Source: Dactylorhiza incarnata
Lineage: Eukaryota > Streptophyta > Magnoliopsida > Asparagales > Orchidaceae
Length of the DNA: 64,000 nt
NCBI GenBank assembly: GCA_033032865.1
Contig: JAWHQI010000502.1
Location: 930,001 to 994,000 of the forward strand
Reading direction: 5' to 3'
Shown here: positions 43,729 to 54,554 of the stretch, piece after piece
Layout of the letters: each line of letters starts with the position of its first letter
Position numbering within the stretch: position 1 is the stretch's first letter
Position numbers and translations under genes: made by a program
Notes under the pieces: model-generated
Databases searched by the model: none
What the model was told of the DNA's origin: nothing
The model's input: the letters and a program-made list of their open reading frames with translations, nothing else

Positions 43729-46700
43729 TCAAGGTGGGTGAAATATGTCTATTAAACCCAGCTTGTTCACGTTCCTACTCATGTCCTTCAAGCTCAGCCC
43801 CTTTGTCAAACAATCCGCGGCTTGATCTTTACTGGCAACATAACTAAGTTCCAGTAGCCCACTATCCAGTTTCTCCTTTATGAAGAATTTGTCAATTTCA
43901 ATGTGCTTAGTTCTCTCATGTTGAACTGGATTATTTGCAATACTGATCGCTGCCTGGCTGTCACACAACAACTTCATCTTGCCCCCTTGATCAAGACTTA
44001 GCTCCGTCAGCATACTTTTCAGCCACAAAAGTTCAGCCACTCCCGACGCCATGGCTCTGTATTCTGCCTCCGCAGTCGATCGTGCCACCACTGATTGTTT
44101 TTTGCTCCTCCAGGAGACCAAATTCCCTCCAACAAATATGCAATAGCCTGACGTGGATCTCCTGTCATCTATGCAGCTTGCCCAATCAGAATCGCAGTAG
44201 CCTTCGATCTTCATGTGCCCATTTCTTTGGAAGAGCAATCCCTTCCCCGGGGAAGCCTTCAAATACCGTAGTATATGGTACACAATATCCATATGCCCCT
44301 TTCTAGGATCATGCATATAACGACTCACTACACTAACCGCATAGGAGATGTCTGGGCGGGTGTGGCTCAGGTAAATCAACTTTCCAACCAACTTCTGGTA
44401 CCTTTCTCGATCAACCGTGTCACCTGCCTCAGCACCCAGTTTACACTTCTGATCGATCGGTGTTGCGGCTGGTTTACAACCCAACATTCCTGTCTCTGTG
44501 AGGAGATCCAAGGCATACCTCCTCTGTGATAGGACAATACCTCTTCTTCCGTAGGCGATCTCAATTCCAAGGAAGTAACGTAGTATTCCCAAATCTTTTA
44601 CTTCGAACTCCTTGCCCAACGCTGTCTTGAGCCGGACGATTTCCTGTTCATCATCCCCTGTGATGATCATGTCATCCACATACACTGCAAGGATGGTAAC
44701 ATGATGACCTTCACTTTCCCTGAAGAATAATGTGTGATCAGCGTTGGTCTGTCGGTATCCCATCCCAATCATGGTCTTCCTGAATCGATCAAACCACGAG
44801 CGGGGTGACTGCTTTAGGCCATAGAGTGACTTCTTCAGTCTACATACTTTGCCTTTGGTCTCAGCGGTCTCGAACCCCGGTGGTATTTCCATGTACACTT
44901 CTTCAGTTAGCTCTCCATGGAGGAAGGCGTTCTTCACATCTAGTTGATGCATTCTCCATCCGCCATTTGCTGCCAAGCTTATCAGAGTTCTGACCGTGCT
45001 CATCTTGGCCACGGGTGCAAATGTCTCGTCGTAATCTATGCCATAGGTCTGACAGTATCCCTTTGCAACTAGTCGAGCCTTGTAGCGTTCGATAAGTCCA
45101 TCCGGGTTCTGTTTCAAGGAGAAGATCCACCTGCATCCGACGGCCCTCTTGTTGTCAGGTAGATATGTCAGCTCCCAGGTTTTGTTCTTCTCAAGGGCTC
45201 TCATCTCCTCCTTCATCGCTGCTTTCCATTTCGGATCAGTCTTGGCAACCTGCCAATTGTTAGGTACAGTAACACTATCTAACGAGGCGATGAATGCTCC
45301 ATGAGAAGGGGAAATATTATTATAAGAGACAAATGACGCAAGGTCCCAGCCGTATCTGTCCGGAGGATTGCCCGCATTGCTGCGTATACTCCGTCGGACA
45401 GTGACGGTAGGGGAAGGGGGTGTAAGAGAAACGATCTCACCGGAACAGGACTGTGGAGGTGGAGGTGCTTCGGAGTGAGAGACTGGCGTATACAAGGGAT
45501 TGGGCACTGGCATTCTGGGCATCGGTACTGATTCCGCAGTCTGTTTCTCCCTCCTATGGTAGGTAAGCAGTTCCCCTTGAGCCGTAGGACGCACGTTGCT
45601 CACTTCCTCCTCCTGCGTCCCATCGCTCTCAGATTCCTCCGCTGATTCCTCATCACATACCTCCAGTTCGGTCACCAGACTTTCTCTCTCTCTCCTAATC
45701 CATTCGGAGTTCGTCGGTTCTAGTGCGCGTGAAGTTTCTTCATGACGGTGGTACTGTTCCAATTCACGAAAGTGAACATCCATGCTCACAAAACTTCTCT
45801 TTTCGACTGGACTCCAGCAAACATACCCTTTCTGGGTCCCAGAGTAGCCTACGAAGATGCATCTCAGTGCCTTTGCATCGAGTTTTCCGACACCCGGTCT
45901 GTTGTCCTTTACATAGCATGTACAGCCAAACACCTTTAATGGAAGCATCCCGCCATTATTTCCTTGCAGCTTCTGACATGGAGATTTCCATCCGAGAATA
46001 CGTGATGGCATTCTGTTTATCAATTGGGTTGCGGTTAGAACAGCGTATCCCCACAGACTTTGCGGAACGTTCATGTGCAGCATCATGCTCCTAGCCACCT
46101 CCATTAGATGTCTGTTTTTCCTTTTCGCAACACCATTCTGTGCAGGGGTGTACGGACACGACGTCTGATGCAGTATCCCATGGGCAGATAGGTATTCTCC
46201 CAGAGCTCGGTTAGTGTATTCCGTCCCATTGTCCGACCTTAACACTTTTATCATCTTGCCGTACTGCGTTTGAACATATTTGTGAAAGTCTCGAAAGAAG
46301 GTGGAGACTTCACTCTTATTCCTCATTAAATACAGCCAGGTAACGCGCGATGCACAATCAATAAATGTTACAAAGTATTTGTAGCCATTCAAAAAATTCA
46401 CCGCACATGGTCCCCACACATCAGAATGCACCACATCAAAAACGGCAGAGCTTAAATGTCCAGTACTAACATAAGAACTCCTAGTGAGTTTTCCCAAATC
46501 ACATGCATCACAGGTAAGATTACTTCGATTCGAATGTTTATACAGCACAGGATAAATTCTAGCTAAAGTATCAAAAGATAAATGGCCCAGCCGCTGGTGA
46601 TGTAGGAGAAGAGTGTCCTCTGAACTCATCTTCGCTCCTCCTTCACCTGACTCCCTTGACTTGGAGGCGAGGGCTACATCGAGTTCCCCCCGATCCAAGT

Positions 46701-48120
46701 ACCATAGCCCATCATGCCAGGTCCCAGTCCCAAGTATCCTGCCCGTCTCTTTCTCCCGGAAGGTTACCTTGGGAATGTCAAAACAAACAATACATTTGAG
46801 TTGAAGGATTATGGAACTTATAGAGAGAAGACTAACTGGAAAGGATGGAGCATGCAAGACGTTAGAGAGTTTTACCGAACCTGTGCAATTGACAGTGCCC
46901 TTACCGATCACGGATTGGAAAGTCCCGTCTGCTGTCTGTATGTTATCAGTCTTACCAAGGCGAGTGTAGGACGAGAACTCACCAGCATCTCCTGTCACAT
47001 GCTGAGAGGCGCCCGAGTCAGCAATCCAATCCGACGTCTTGGAAGGGTGAGCATACGACGCCAAGGCAGATGCCCCGCTTGTTCCACTCTTGCTGCCCTC
47101 TCCAATCTTTCTTCCCTTGAGTCCTTCCATCATACTCATCATACTGAGTAGAGTCTGCTCCTCCTCAGTGCTGATACCGCTACGATTGTCATCACCTCTA
47201 CCAATGCCCAGATTGGCACGATGATTGATTCTGCCACTGCGACCCTGGCCACGCCCACGACCAGGTCCACGACCACGGGGACCCCTCTCCTTGGGTGTCC
47301 TAGAACACACAGCTGCTATATGTCCAATTTCCCCGCAGTTGTAGCACTGGCGAGTGTCTTCTTGAGTTCTGTGGAAGGGCAAGCCAGTTGCCGCCAAAGC
47401 CGACTTTGCCACAGCAGCATCCCCTGGTCCCGCCTGGAGTTTGAATCGAGTCTCTTCCTGAATCATGGCCGAGATGGCCTCTGACAAAGTGGGAATCTTC
47501 GTGCTTGACAGAAGTAATGCCCTCCTTTGATCAAACCGTTCATGTAGCCCTTTAAGGAATCTCATAGTCCTTTCTTCTACAATCAGTTTGGATGCTTTGC
47601 ATTCAGGGTCCTTGCAACTCACCCCACCAGACGCGTGGTCATAGTCCACCCATAGTCGTTCTAACTCCGAGGCGTACTCCTGCACGGTCTTCTCGCCTTG
47701 GATAGTATCGTCCACTTCTCCCTTCACCTGGAAGACTCTGAGAGTGTTCCCCACTCCATCATAAGTACATCTCAGTCGGTCCCACACCTCTGCAACTGTC
47801 TCCAGACCATCCACCGTGGCAGCGATCGATGGGACAACCGAGCTGAGAAGCCACATGAACACCGTCATGTGGGTTGATTCCCACTCATCTCCTCCAGTCG
47901 GGTTCTCTGGTTTCTTCAACTCCCCTGTTAAGAGACCTCCAACCTTCCGCGCTGTAAGTGTTTTCTTCACGCGGCGCGACCAACCTAGATAGGTGGTCGG
48001 TCCATCAAGTTTCAGGTCAACCGGAGGAAGGTCCAACTTCACCGGTCGGGATGATGAACCCAACAACTTCAACAAAGTGACCACCTCTGCCGGATCCAGC
48101 TTCTCGAAGATGGCCTCCAT
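43729..48120 (-). CDS. gag-pol: Intact copia Gag-Pol polyprotein, 1463 residues
   Basis: A single uninterrupted frame runs from ATG 48120 to TGA 43729. Gag (residues 1 to about 300) has the copia UBN2-like region (YLGWSRRVKKTL, WLLSSVVPSI, ELERLWVDYDH), a zinc knuckle CYNCGEIGHIAAVC at 259-272 and an RG-rich basic tail. The protease has WIADSGASQHVTGD. Integrase has HHQRLGHLSFDTL..CDACDLGK, VVHSDVWGPC, RSDNGTEYTN and the glutamate-box region NGVAKRKNRHLMEVARSM, where the usual NGVAERKNR has Lys instead of Glu. RT has MHQLDVKNAFLHGELTEEVYM, LKKSLYGLKQSPRSWFDRF and LAVYVDDMIITGDD, and RNase H has GYCDSDWASC and KHIEIDKFF. The Glu-to-Lys change in the integrase motif could matter for catalysis. 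Lineage within copia not assigned. Confidence 0.93.
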   Translation of the reverse strand: MEAIFEKLDPAEVVTLLKLLGSSSRPVKLDLPPVDLKLDGPTTYLGWSRRVKKTLTARKVGGLLTGELKKPENPTGGDEWESTHMTVFMWLLSSVVPSIAATVDGLETVAEVWDRLRCTYDGVGNTLRVFQVKGEVDDTIQGEKTVQEYASELERLWVDYDHASGGVSCKDPECKASKLIVEERTMRFLKGLHERFDQRRALLLSSTKIPTLSEAISAMIQEETRFKLQAGPGDAAVAKSALAATGLPFHRTQEDTRQCYNCGEIGHIAAVCSRTPKERGPRGRGPGRGRGQGRSGRINHRANLGIGRGDDNRSGISTEEEQTLLSMMSMMEGLKGRKIGEGSKSGTSGASALASYAHPSKTSDWIADSGASQHVTGDAGEFSSYTRLGKTDNIQTADGTFQSVIGKGTVNCTGSVKLSNVLHAPSFPVSLLSISSIILQLKCIVCFDIPKVTFREKETGRILGTGTWHDGLWYLDRGELDVALASKSRESGEGGAKMSSEDTLLLHHQRLGHLSFDTLARIYPVLYKHSNRSNLTCDACDLGKLTRSSYVSTGHLSSAVFDVVHSDVWGPCAVNFLNGYKYFVTFIDCASRVTWLYLMRNKSEVSTFFRDFHKYVQTQYGKMIKVLRSDNGTEYTNRALGEYLSAHGILHQTSCPYTPAQNGVAKRKNRHLMEVARSMMLHMNVPQSLWGYAVLTATQLINRMPSRILGWKSPCQKLQGNNGGMLPLKVFGCTCYVKDNRPGVGKLDAKALRCIFVGYSGTQKGYVCWSPVEKRSFVSMDVHFRELEQYHRHEETSRALEPTNSEWIRRERESLVTELEVCDEESAEESESDGTQEEEVSNVRPTAQGELLTYHRREKQTAESVPMPRMPVPNPLYTPVSHSEAPPPPQSCSGEIVSLTPPSPTVTVRRSIRSNAGNPPDRYGWDLASFVSYNNISPSHGAFIASLDSVTVPNNWQVAKTDPKWKAAMKEEMRALEKNKTWELTYLPDNKRAVGCRWIFSLKQNPDGLIERYKARLVAKGYCQTYGIDYDETFAPVAKMSTVRTLISLAANGGWRMHQLDVKNAFLHGELTEEVYMEIPPGFETAETKGKVCRLKKSLYGLKQSPRSWFDRFRKTMIGMGYRQTNADHTLFFRESEGHHVTILAVYVDDMIITGDDEQEIVRLKTALGKEFEVKDLGILRYFLGIEIAYGRRGIVLSQRRYALDLLTETGMLGCKPAATPIDQKCKLGAEAGDTVDRERYQKLVGKLIYLSHTRPDISYAVSVVSRYMHDPRKGHMDIVYHILRYLKASPGKGLLFQRNGHMKIEGYCDSDWASCIDDRRSTSGYCIFVGGNLVSWRSKKQSVVARSTAEAEYRAMASGVAELLWLKSMLTELSLDQGGKMKLLCDSQAAISIANNPVQHERTKHIEIDKFFIKEKLDSGLLELSYVASKDQAADCLTKGLSLKDMSRNVNKLGLIDIFHPP

Positions 48121-48716
48121 CCGTTCCTCGTCGACCCAGCACCTTCAACCACAGTCCACACCAATAGCCGAATCGGGTAAGCAATAGTCGAACCTCCAAG
48201 CGTCTGAGCAATAGCCGAATCGGGAATCGGCAGCAGCAATCGTCGAAGATGAAGCGGTTCGGCTAAAGCAGGTTTCGAACCGGTTCGGCTATAGAAGGTA
48301 GCGAATTGGTTTCGACGGATTCGGCAATAGCAGGTTCCGAATCGGTTCTGAATTGGTTCGGCGATACGGGAATCGACGGCAGCTACTCTTCCTCTCCAGC
48401 GACGACAGCTTGCCTCCTCTCCAGCGACGACAGCAGCCGCTCTAAGAAGGAGGGGAATCGACAACAAGACAGCAACGACGGCCTCTTCCTCTCCAGCGAA
48501 GACAGCGACGGCGGCTGCTTCGACGGCGGCTGCTTCCTCTCCAGGCGACGACGACTGCTTGCGACGACGGCCTCTTCCTCTCCAGCGAAGACAGCGACGG
48601 CCTCTTCCTCCCCAGCGAAGCCAGCGACTGCGGCTGCTTCCTCTCCAGGCGACGATTGCGGCCCCTTCCTCTTCGATTGCGGCCTCTTCCTCTGATCGAT
48701 GGACGCCGCCCCCCTT
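48121..48716 (-). other. Leader of the intact copia element with short GC-rich repeats
   Basis: The 596-bp untranslated leader contains several copies of a 20-30-base motif built on CTCTCCAGCGACGAC / CTTCCTCTCCAGCGAAG (48385-48670, plus-strand reading) and, nearer the start codon, repeats of GAATCGG and GGTTCGGC. Repetitive leaders of this size are unusual for copia elements. Confidence 0.65.
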
Positions 48717-48728
48717 GCTCTGATACCA
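48717..48728 (-). other. Primer binding site of the intact copia element
   Basis: The minus strand reads TGGTATCAGAGC, a perfect initiator tRNA-Met PBS, immediately adjoining the LTR with no spacer. Confidence 0.92.
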
Positions 48729-48865
48729 AATTGTGAAAAATAGGGTTTTTTTTGTTATTCACCTCAATACCTCATACAACTATATATACCCTTCTTTACA
48801 AACACACTCCTAGTTTACTATCTACACACCAATACACATATTCTACTAAATGCACACCAACAACA
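48729..48865 (-). repeat. 5' LTR of the intact copia element
   Basis: Identical to 43585-43721; followed on the right by the TSD GGTTT. Confidence 0.92.
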
Positions 48866-49252
48866 GGTTTTACTTATAATTGAATTCAATGTCTCCCCAT
48901 ACGGTGTTTATACCCGCGGGAGAAAGTTATGGATACAATGCATAAAGGTTGTTAGCTGTTTGTTAACAGTCTTAACAATTGCATTAATTATGATCTAACT
49001 ATTACGTTAACACGGAGCCAATGTCTGCTGATTTAATCAGCAGGTATTGTTGCTTCACACCTCCTCTAAATCTGTGCATCCCCTTACTCCGAGCTTCTCC
49101 CTCTGCTCAATAAAGCGATCTCTGTGCAAGGGCATCGTCATTATATCTATGATATGTTCTGAGTGGGGCAGTACACCGAGTTCTTTGATAAGGCTATGAT
49201 GGAGGTGCCATCACAGTGGATTTTAACTCCTTTATTCTTAATTAATTATTCT
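48866..49252. other. Intergenic spacer, no gene seen
   Basis: AT-rich sequence between two transposons; nothing recognised. Confidence 0.6.
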
Positions 49253-49728
49253 TGTTGTGGGTTGTGCTCTTACGAACCGATCGAGTCAGTTCGTCTTAGC
49301 TCGAGAGTGAGCCGAACACACAAATAGTCAAAGAGAGATAACAACAAGATTTTTATGTGGAAAACCCGAAATGGTTTAACCACTTGGTCTGACCCAGTTC
49401 AGACAATTAACTAGTTAATATTTGAATACACAGTGCTTTTGAGAGAGTGATGGATCACCGCTCGTTTTACAATGGTTAAGTGAGTCCTCGAGGCAGAAGG
49501 TTGCGCTCTAGGGAACTATGTATGGGCGCGTTTTTCAGATTTATGCACGTGAGCGCGCTCTTCATATCTACGTGCATGGGAACGCTCTTCGCAGTCTGCT
49601 GTTTTACTATTGTGCATTGCTCGATGCAGTTATATATTGTGTGAGCATCATGTTCGATGGAACAAGAGTAATTCTCATTGGAGGTTTTTCGATGTCCTGA
49701 TTCAAAAGTGCGGGACTCATACCTCTTC
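49253..49728 (-). mobile_element. LTR fragment, split by the Tat element
   Basis: Read on the minus strand it ends CAACCCACAACA at 49253 and contains GGGTTTTCCACATAAAAA, a TGTGTTCGGCTCACTCTCGAGC word and TAAGACGAACTGACTC, in the order seen near the ends of the LTRs at 26624 and 28400. Beyond the Tat insertion it continues at 59993 with a minus-strand TATA box (CTATAAAATGGG, 60029-60040). The outer end is not fixed. Confidence 0.5.
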
Positions 49729-50394
49729 TGTTGACGCCAGGAAAATCCTGACCTCATGATTCGGACCGATGCAGCCGGAGGCTACTCGCCCAGCAGTCCA
49801 ACGAGAGGGCTTGGCTGACAACGACGAAGAAGCTAGAAGAGCAACGAACAGGACCCCAGGTGCTGCGGCAGGGAGGTCCCACCATGTACCCAGAAGCTCG
49901 AGAGAGTCTTCCCCTCCGAAACCAAAGTGGCCGAGCTTAGTACAGGGAAGGCACCGACTTGGCTAAAAGCAAGGGTGGCGGGCTCGAGAATTCGGAAATC
50001 GGAGTCCAAAAGCTCAAGTCCAGGTACCAATCCAAGTACCCCTGGGGTCCTATTTATAGGAAAACCAAAGGGTATGGGGGCTTTTTATAGCCCAGCCCCC
50101 AACCCGACGACTATGGGTTACTCGGCGAGTACCATGCCATAGTTGCCCATCTGGCGAGGATTGGATGCTGCTCGCACACGTCGGGCCAATACTCGCCCAG
50201 GGCTTCTGCTGCTTCCTGCGTGCGACGAGCTCCTCTGGTTAATACTCGCCTACCTGGCGAGTATCGCCTGTATACTCACCAGGGTCTCTTCTGCTTTTGC
50301 CTTGGACTGCTGGTCTCTGTGTTGACCCTTTGACTTTTGACTTCTGTCTACGTGGCCTTGAGTGGGTCCACCCTCGGAGAATGAGGGTTGTACA
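49729..50394 (-). repeat. 3' LTR of the Tat-type element
   Basis: TGTTGACGCC..GGTTGTACA on the plus strand, 666 bp, preceded by the TSD. Confidence 0.9.
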
Positions 50395-50518
50395 CAATCC
50401 CCGCTCTTTGCGAGTAACGTAGTTGCTCGGAAAGAATCATCCAACCTTCATTTGACGAGACTGTCCACAGGCGACTATTGGATTATACTCGCCATTTCGC
50501 TGGCCGACGCTCGAGCTC

Positions 50519-50527
50519 TATAAATAG
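50519..50527 (+). promoter_or_regulatory. TATA box of antisense gene 1
   Basis: TATAAATAG, 78 bases upstream of the ATG at 50597, just inside the element beyond the LTR. It points away from the LTR into the antisense frame. Confidence 0.6.
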
Positions 50528-50596
50528 AGGGGTGGCACGTCTTTTCTGAACTCGCTCAAGAAGGCGCGCGACTATGCTGCAGAGGCTAAGACGACC

Positions 50597-52143
50597 ATGG
50601 TTGGTCTTGTAGGCCTGTTCGACGGTCCTTCGGTCCCTCCACGCCTTGGTCCCGAGGTTGAGGACTTCCTCGCCTCCAAGAAGAGGAAGAGGCTGGCGAA
50701 GAAGAAGAAGAAGGGGAAGAAGAAGGTTGCTGAAGACGATGTCGTCGTCCCTTTGGGCGACCAACATCATCAGCTGCTGGACGAGTTGGGGCTTTCTAAC
50801 GAGGGCAACTCGCCGGCCGCTGATCTTCCTGTTCTGAATGTCGCCGAGGAGGCGAGCATGCCTGGGACCTCGGCCCAGAATCAATCGGAGAATCTCGCTC
50901 CTGCGTGAGGTGGGAGCTACCTATTCGCCACCTCCTTGATTAGCCTCAACTTGGTCCGTATTGCTAAATGTTTCTTCTATGCTCGCAGATTCGTCCACCA
51001 TCGGTGCTCAGGAGGAGCCTCTGGTCGTACCTCCTCTGAGATCGTCGCCCATGATCTCGCCTAGGGGTGGTGGGCGCTCGGCGCGAGTTCTCCATAGCTC
51101 TTTGCTGGAGAAGAGGCCGATGAGCGAGCAACGGGCTCCTCTGGCGGACAGCGTGCTTCCGCCACCACCGCCTCTTCAATCTTTGGGGCTGGCGAGCAGC
51201 TCGCAGCTGCCCGTGGGTGGGCTTCCGCCACCTCCTCATTTTCCTCCTTCTGCCACTACTCAGGGTGAGCAGCGCCCTTCGACTTCTACTCTCCCTCAAC
51301 CCACCAGGGCGAATCTTCGCGCCGTGGCGGGACCGAGGGTCCTTTGGGCTTCTTTCCCCCGAGGGGGGAGGGCGACCATCCGATAGTCGCGGTCGAGGGA
51401 ACGCGCCTCCTAGCCGGGGTCAGGCCGCTGGGTCCCACTCTGCTCGGCGAGGCGATCACCATCACAACGCGTCTCCTCAGCGAGGAAGGGGCTCTCCTCG
51501 CCGTCACTCTCGCAGTCCTCGGCCAGGTACTTGGTCGCTGTCTTTGATAGTCGCCACTATCTTCACTCCGTTCCATTCGTTTTGTCAAAGATCTGATACT
51601 ATTGCCTTCTTTGCAGCTCGCGCTCGTACTCCCATAGGAGCTTTGATCGACGCTGTCGGGTTTCCTTCTCGCGAGTACCAGGAGAGGGCTACTCGCGCGA
51701 TCCTGGATTTGGAGGCGAAGCTAGAGCGCCTGGCGGTCAGTGAGCCTCATCGCCGCCTGACTGATATGGAGTCGCGGGTTGAGCGCCTGGCGAGCACTGA
51801 CGTTCATCGTCGCTTGACTGAGTTGGAGGTGCGAGTATCACGGCTGGAAGAGTTTGATACTCGCCTGGCTGGTGCAGAATCTCGCCTTCATACTGTTACC
51901 GACTTGGAGCGCCAAGTTGCGAGGCTCGAACATCGCCAGCAGCTGCACCATGACGAGATGGTGGGGATGCGCGCGAGCATGGGCTCGGTTGGTCGGCTGG
52001 CGAGGATTGAAGACCAGTTGCGGCAAGGCGAGGACGCGATGTCCGTAGCCTTCGAGCACTTCAAGCGAGCTCGCAACTTGGGCTGGGTTGGGCGACATCC
52101 TCATCCTCCGGATCCTCAGGCGAATCTTCAGGAGCCTCCCTAG
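50597..52143 (+). CDS. Antisense gene 1 of the Tat element, coiled-coil protein (exons uncertain)
   Basis: From ATG 50597 a frame codes for GLVGLFDGPSVPP and a lysine-rich stretch. It stops at 50908 unless spliced; an acceptor-like CTCGCAG is at 50982-50988. A Pro/Ser-rich part follows, then an Arg/Ser/Gly-rich part (51370-51530). A good intron is CCAG|GTACTTGG (51526) to TTTGCAG (about 51615). The last part (51616-52143) codes for a long coiled coil with repeated LERLA/RLTELE heptads, ending QANLQEPP. Domain homologues were not recognised. Reading-frame changes near 51300 suggest either another intron or decay. It lies antisense to gag-pol between integrase and the 3' LTR and has its own TATA box. 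Confidence 0.5.
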
Positions 52144-52523
52144 ATGTTGTCTTCTTTTTATTGTCTTCTTTCTATGTGATGTCGCCCTTGGCGAGCATTC
52201 CTGTAACTCTGAACTATTTCTCATTGATGTAATATTATTTCGGCGAGTATTGGAAACTCGCCTTTTATTACTTGCTCTGCTTTCTTTTTCTGTGATGGAT
52301 TTTTTGTCAGATTTTTTCTATCTTCTTTAATTTTTGCGAGTAGTGTCTGCATGTCGCTTGTGCCTGGCGAGCTTCTTTCATGCTTTTTCTTGCAGGTCTT
52401 CGTGCTTTGGAAGTCGGCGCCTTTATGACTCGCGCTGGTGAGCTGGCGACTTAAACTTAATACTCGCCACCCCCTTATTCCTAATCGCGCCGTCGTGCTC
52501 GATAAGCCAAGCTACCAGACTAC

Positions 52524-52533
52524 TATAAATAGG
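52524..52533 (+). promoter_or_regulatory. TATA box of antisense gene 2
   Basis: TATAAATAGG followed by a G-run, 142 bases upstream of the ATG at 52666. The same CTATAAATAG context occurs at antisense gene 1. Confidence 0.6.
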
Positions 52534-52665
52534 GGGGGGGGGGGGTGTGGGTGAGTATTTATTACGCTTTCGGCGATCTTCTAGCTCACACGCGAGTATC
52601 TTCCGTTCTCCTCTCCTCTTCTCGTATTCTTCGATACTCGCCCTTCTTTCCTTCTTTCCTCCAAG

Positions 52666-54554
52666 ATGACTGACGAGGCGACCATCTGGCGTGCCAATCA
52701 TGCCAAGAACTTTGCGGCGACTACCTTCAAGAAATCCATCACGATCGAGAAGGATTTGGAGATTTTCTCGGCGAAGTACATCCCGCCAGGGTTTGTCGCT
52801 CGGCTTCCTCGCCAGGGCGAGCGACTAAACACTGTCTTGAACACCGAGCGGGTGTTCCCTACTCGCCACTTTGAGGTGGGCCTGCGACTACCACTGTGGA
52901 CGAAGTTCAGCCAGATACTCCGTTACTTTGGGATAGTCCCTGTCCAGATCAACCCTAATGGGGTGGCGATGATCGTGGGGTTCCTCTGCTATTTGCGCGA
53001 CCAAGGGGTCGCCTTCGACCTTTCCGTCTTCAGGTGGATATTCCACTTCATGGCGACAGGTGAGGGCGTAGTCTTCTTGTGCAGCCATGTCTGCACGCTG
53101 GTCGGCACGACAAAGAAGAATCATCGCTGGGGAGAGCGACTAGTCGTCATCACTGGCGACTTCCAAGCCATTCCCGACAGGTCCTTCCAGCCGCCGGAGA
53201 GCGTCTTCGGGGCTTCTTTCCTAAGCGAGGGTGGCGAGAAACTGCTCGAATCCTTCAAGAATCGCCGCCTTGATGTGGTGTTCTGGAGGAGGCGAGTAGA
53301 TGAACTCGCTGAGGTGTTCCCGGGCGAAGGTAACCTACCGCGCGAGTATTCACAATACTCGTTCTTCGTCTTCGATATGGCGACTAACTGGAGATATTTC
53401 TCTTTTTGTTGCAGCAGTCCACGTTCTGCCACGCGAGCTTCTCCCCGTGGCGTTGAAGGCGGCGACTTCCACACATGGAGGTGCGGGGACCTCTGCTCGC
53501 GGGGATGAGGTCTACTCGCCCATCGATTTGTCGCCAGGAGGCGATGAGCCCTTCATCATCGGCGAAGGTTCTGGGCCTTCGAAGAAGCGGAAGAAGAAGG
53601 AGGTCGCCCATAGGGACCTCGGCAAGAAGGCGGACGCTTCTGAGGCTGGCGAGCCTTACGCCCGCCCAAACTTCAACCTTGGCGGGCGTGGCGAGGATGC
53701 CTATGGTCGCCCCTTGGTGGCCTGGTCGGAGAGCGCCCACATGGTGTCTCTAAGCTCCAACCTCCCGCCATGGTCGGAGGACTGGGAGGACAAGGGCGAG
53801 GGCTTCGATGTGCTCCACGCCATTTATGGTCGCGAGGATGCGGAAAGACTAAAGAGGAGTCTTCCGAGTATCTGGCTCACCAGACCTCGCGATCTCTGCT
53901 GCGATCTGCCGAGCTGGCCCATTCGACAGCAAGGCGATTGCTCGAATATGAGGGGGTGATCAAAACCCAGAGTAAGAAGATGATCGCCATGGGGCTCAAA
54001 GAGAAAGAGCATGAGGTACTCACCTCACTTCTATACTCGCTTCTGGGATACTCGCCACTTTGCCGAATAGCTCGCTTACTTCCGCGTCTTCTCATTTTTT
54101 GCAAGCCGCCGAGGTGGAGATGGCGAAGAAGACCTCCCAGCTGGAGAAGGAGCTGGACGACACCCGGCTGGCCTTGGAGGCCGCCCAAGTTCGCATCGCT
54201 GAGCTGGAAACTCGGCCTGACGAGCAACAGCCAGCGGCGGCGGGCCCCTCCAGGGTCGGCAAGCAGATCAGGATGTTTGGCGACGATATGCCTCGCATTC
54301 GTCGGGAGATCGCGCGAGAAACGAGGACTGTCATCCTAAGCCAACTGAAGGCTGGCGACCTTCTGAAGCCGGCGGCGATGGAGCTGACAGTGGTAGACCT
54401 CATCCCGGCGTTGCTCGCCGAGGAGTCCACCTCTCCCTTGCGAGTATCTTCCCAGCTGTCCAGTGACTCCGCGGATGATGATTCAGAGGACGAGGATGAT
54501 GATGATGGTGGCGATGATCCGGACGCAGACATTGATGGCGAGGATGACGCCTAG
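52666..54554 (+). CDS. Antisense gene 2 of the Tat element, 'putative gypsy type transposon' family
   Basis: From ATG 52666 the frame codes for a globular N-terminal region with LRLPLWTKFSQILRYFGI, VPVQINPNGVAMIVGFLCYL and VFRWIFHF. This pattern is that of the plant family annotated as putative gypsy type transposon (Transposase_28, PF04195), known from antisense genes of Tat elements; no enzymatic activity is established for it. An intron ends at TTGTTGCAG (about 53416). A basic KKRKKKE stretch that could be a nuclear signal follows, then after a frame change near 53845 a helical part (RSLLRSAELAHSTARRLLEY). A further intron (GAG|GTACTC at 54015 to TTTTTGCAAG at about 54107) leads to a coiled coil (EVEMAKKTSQLEKELDDTR) and an acidic tail rich in D/E. 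The stop is at 54552-54554. The frame change may be damage. Confidence 0.6.

Larger units (their letters stand above)
43585..48865 (-). mobile_element. Young intact copia retrotransposon with 137-bp LTRs
   Basis: The LTRs at 43585-43721 and 48729-48865 are identical base for base and flanked by the TSD GGTTT (43580-43584 and 48866-48870). On the minus strand the order is 5' LTR, PBS (48717-48728), a 596-bp leader, a single 1463-codon polyprotein, a G-rich PPT that overlaps the stop codon, and the 3' LTR. Identical LTRs and the open frame imply a recent insertion and probable autonomy. Confidence 0.93.

Noticed and set aside
51286..51588. Minus-strand frame rich in Arg/Ser opposite antisense gene 1
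   Set aside because: Shadow of the low-complexity coding stretch, no domain.
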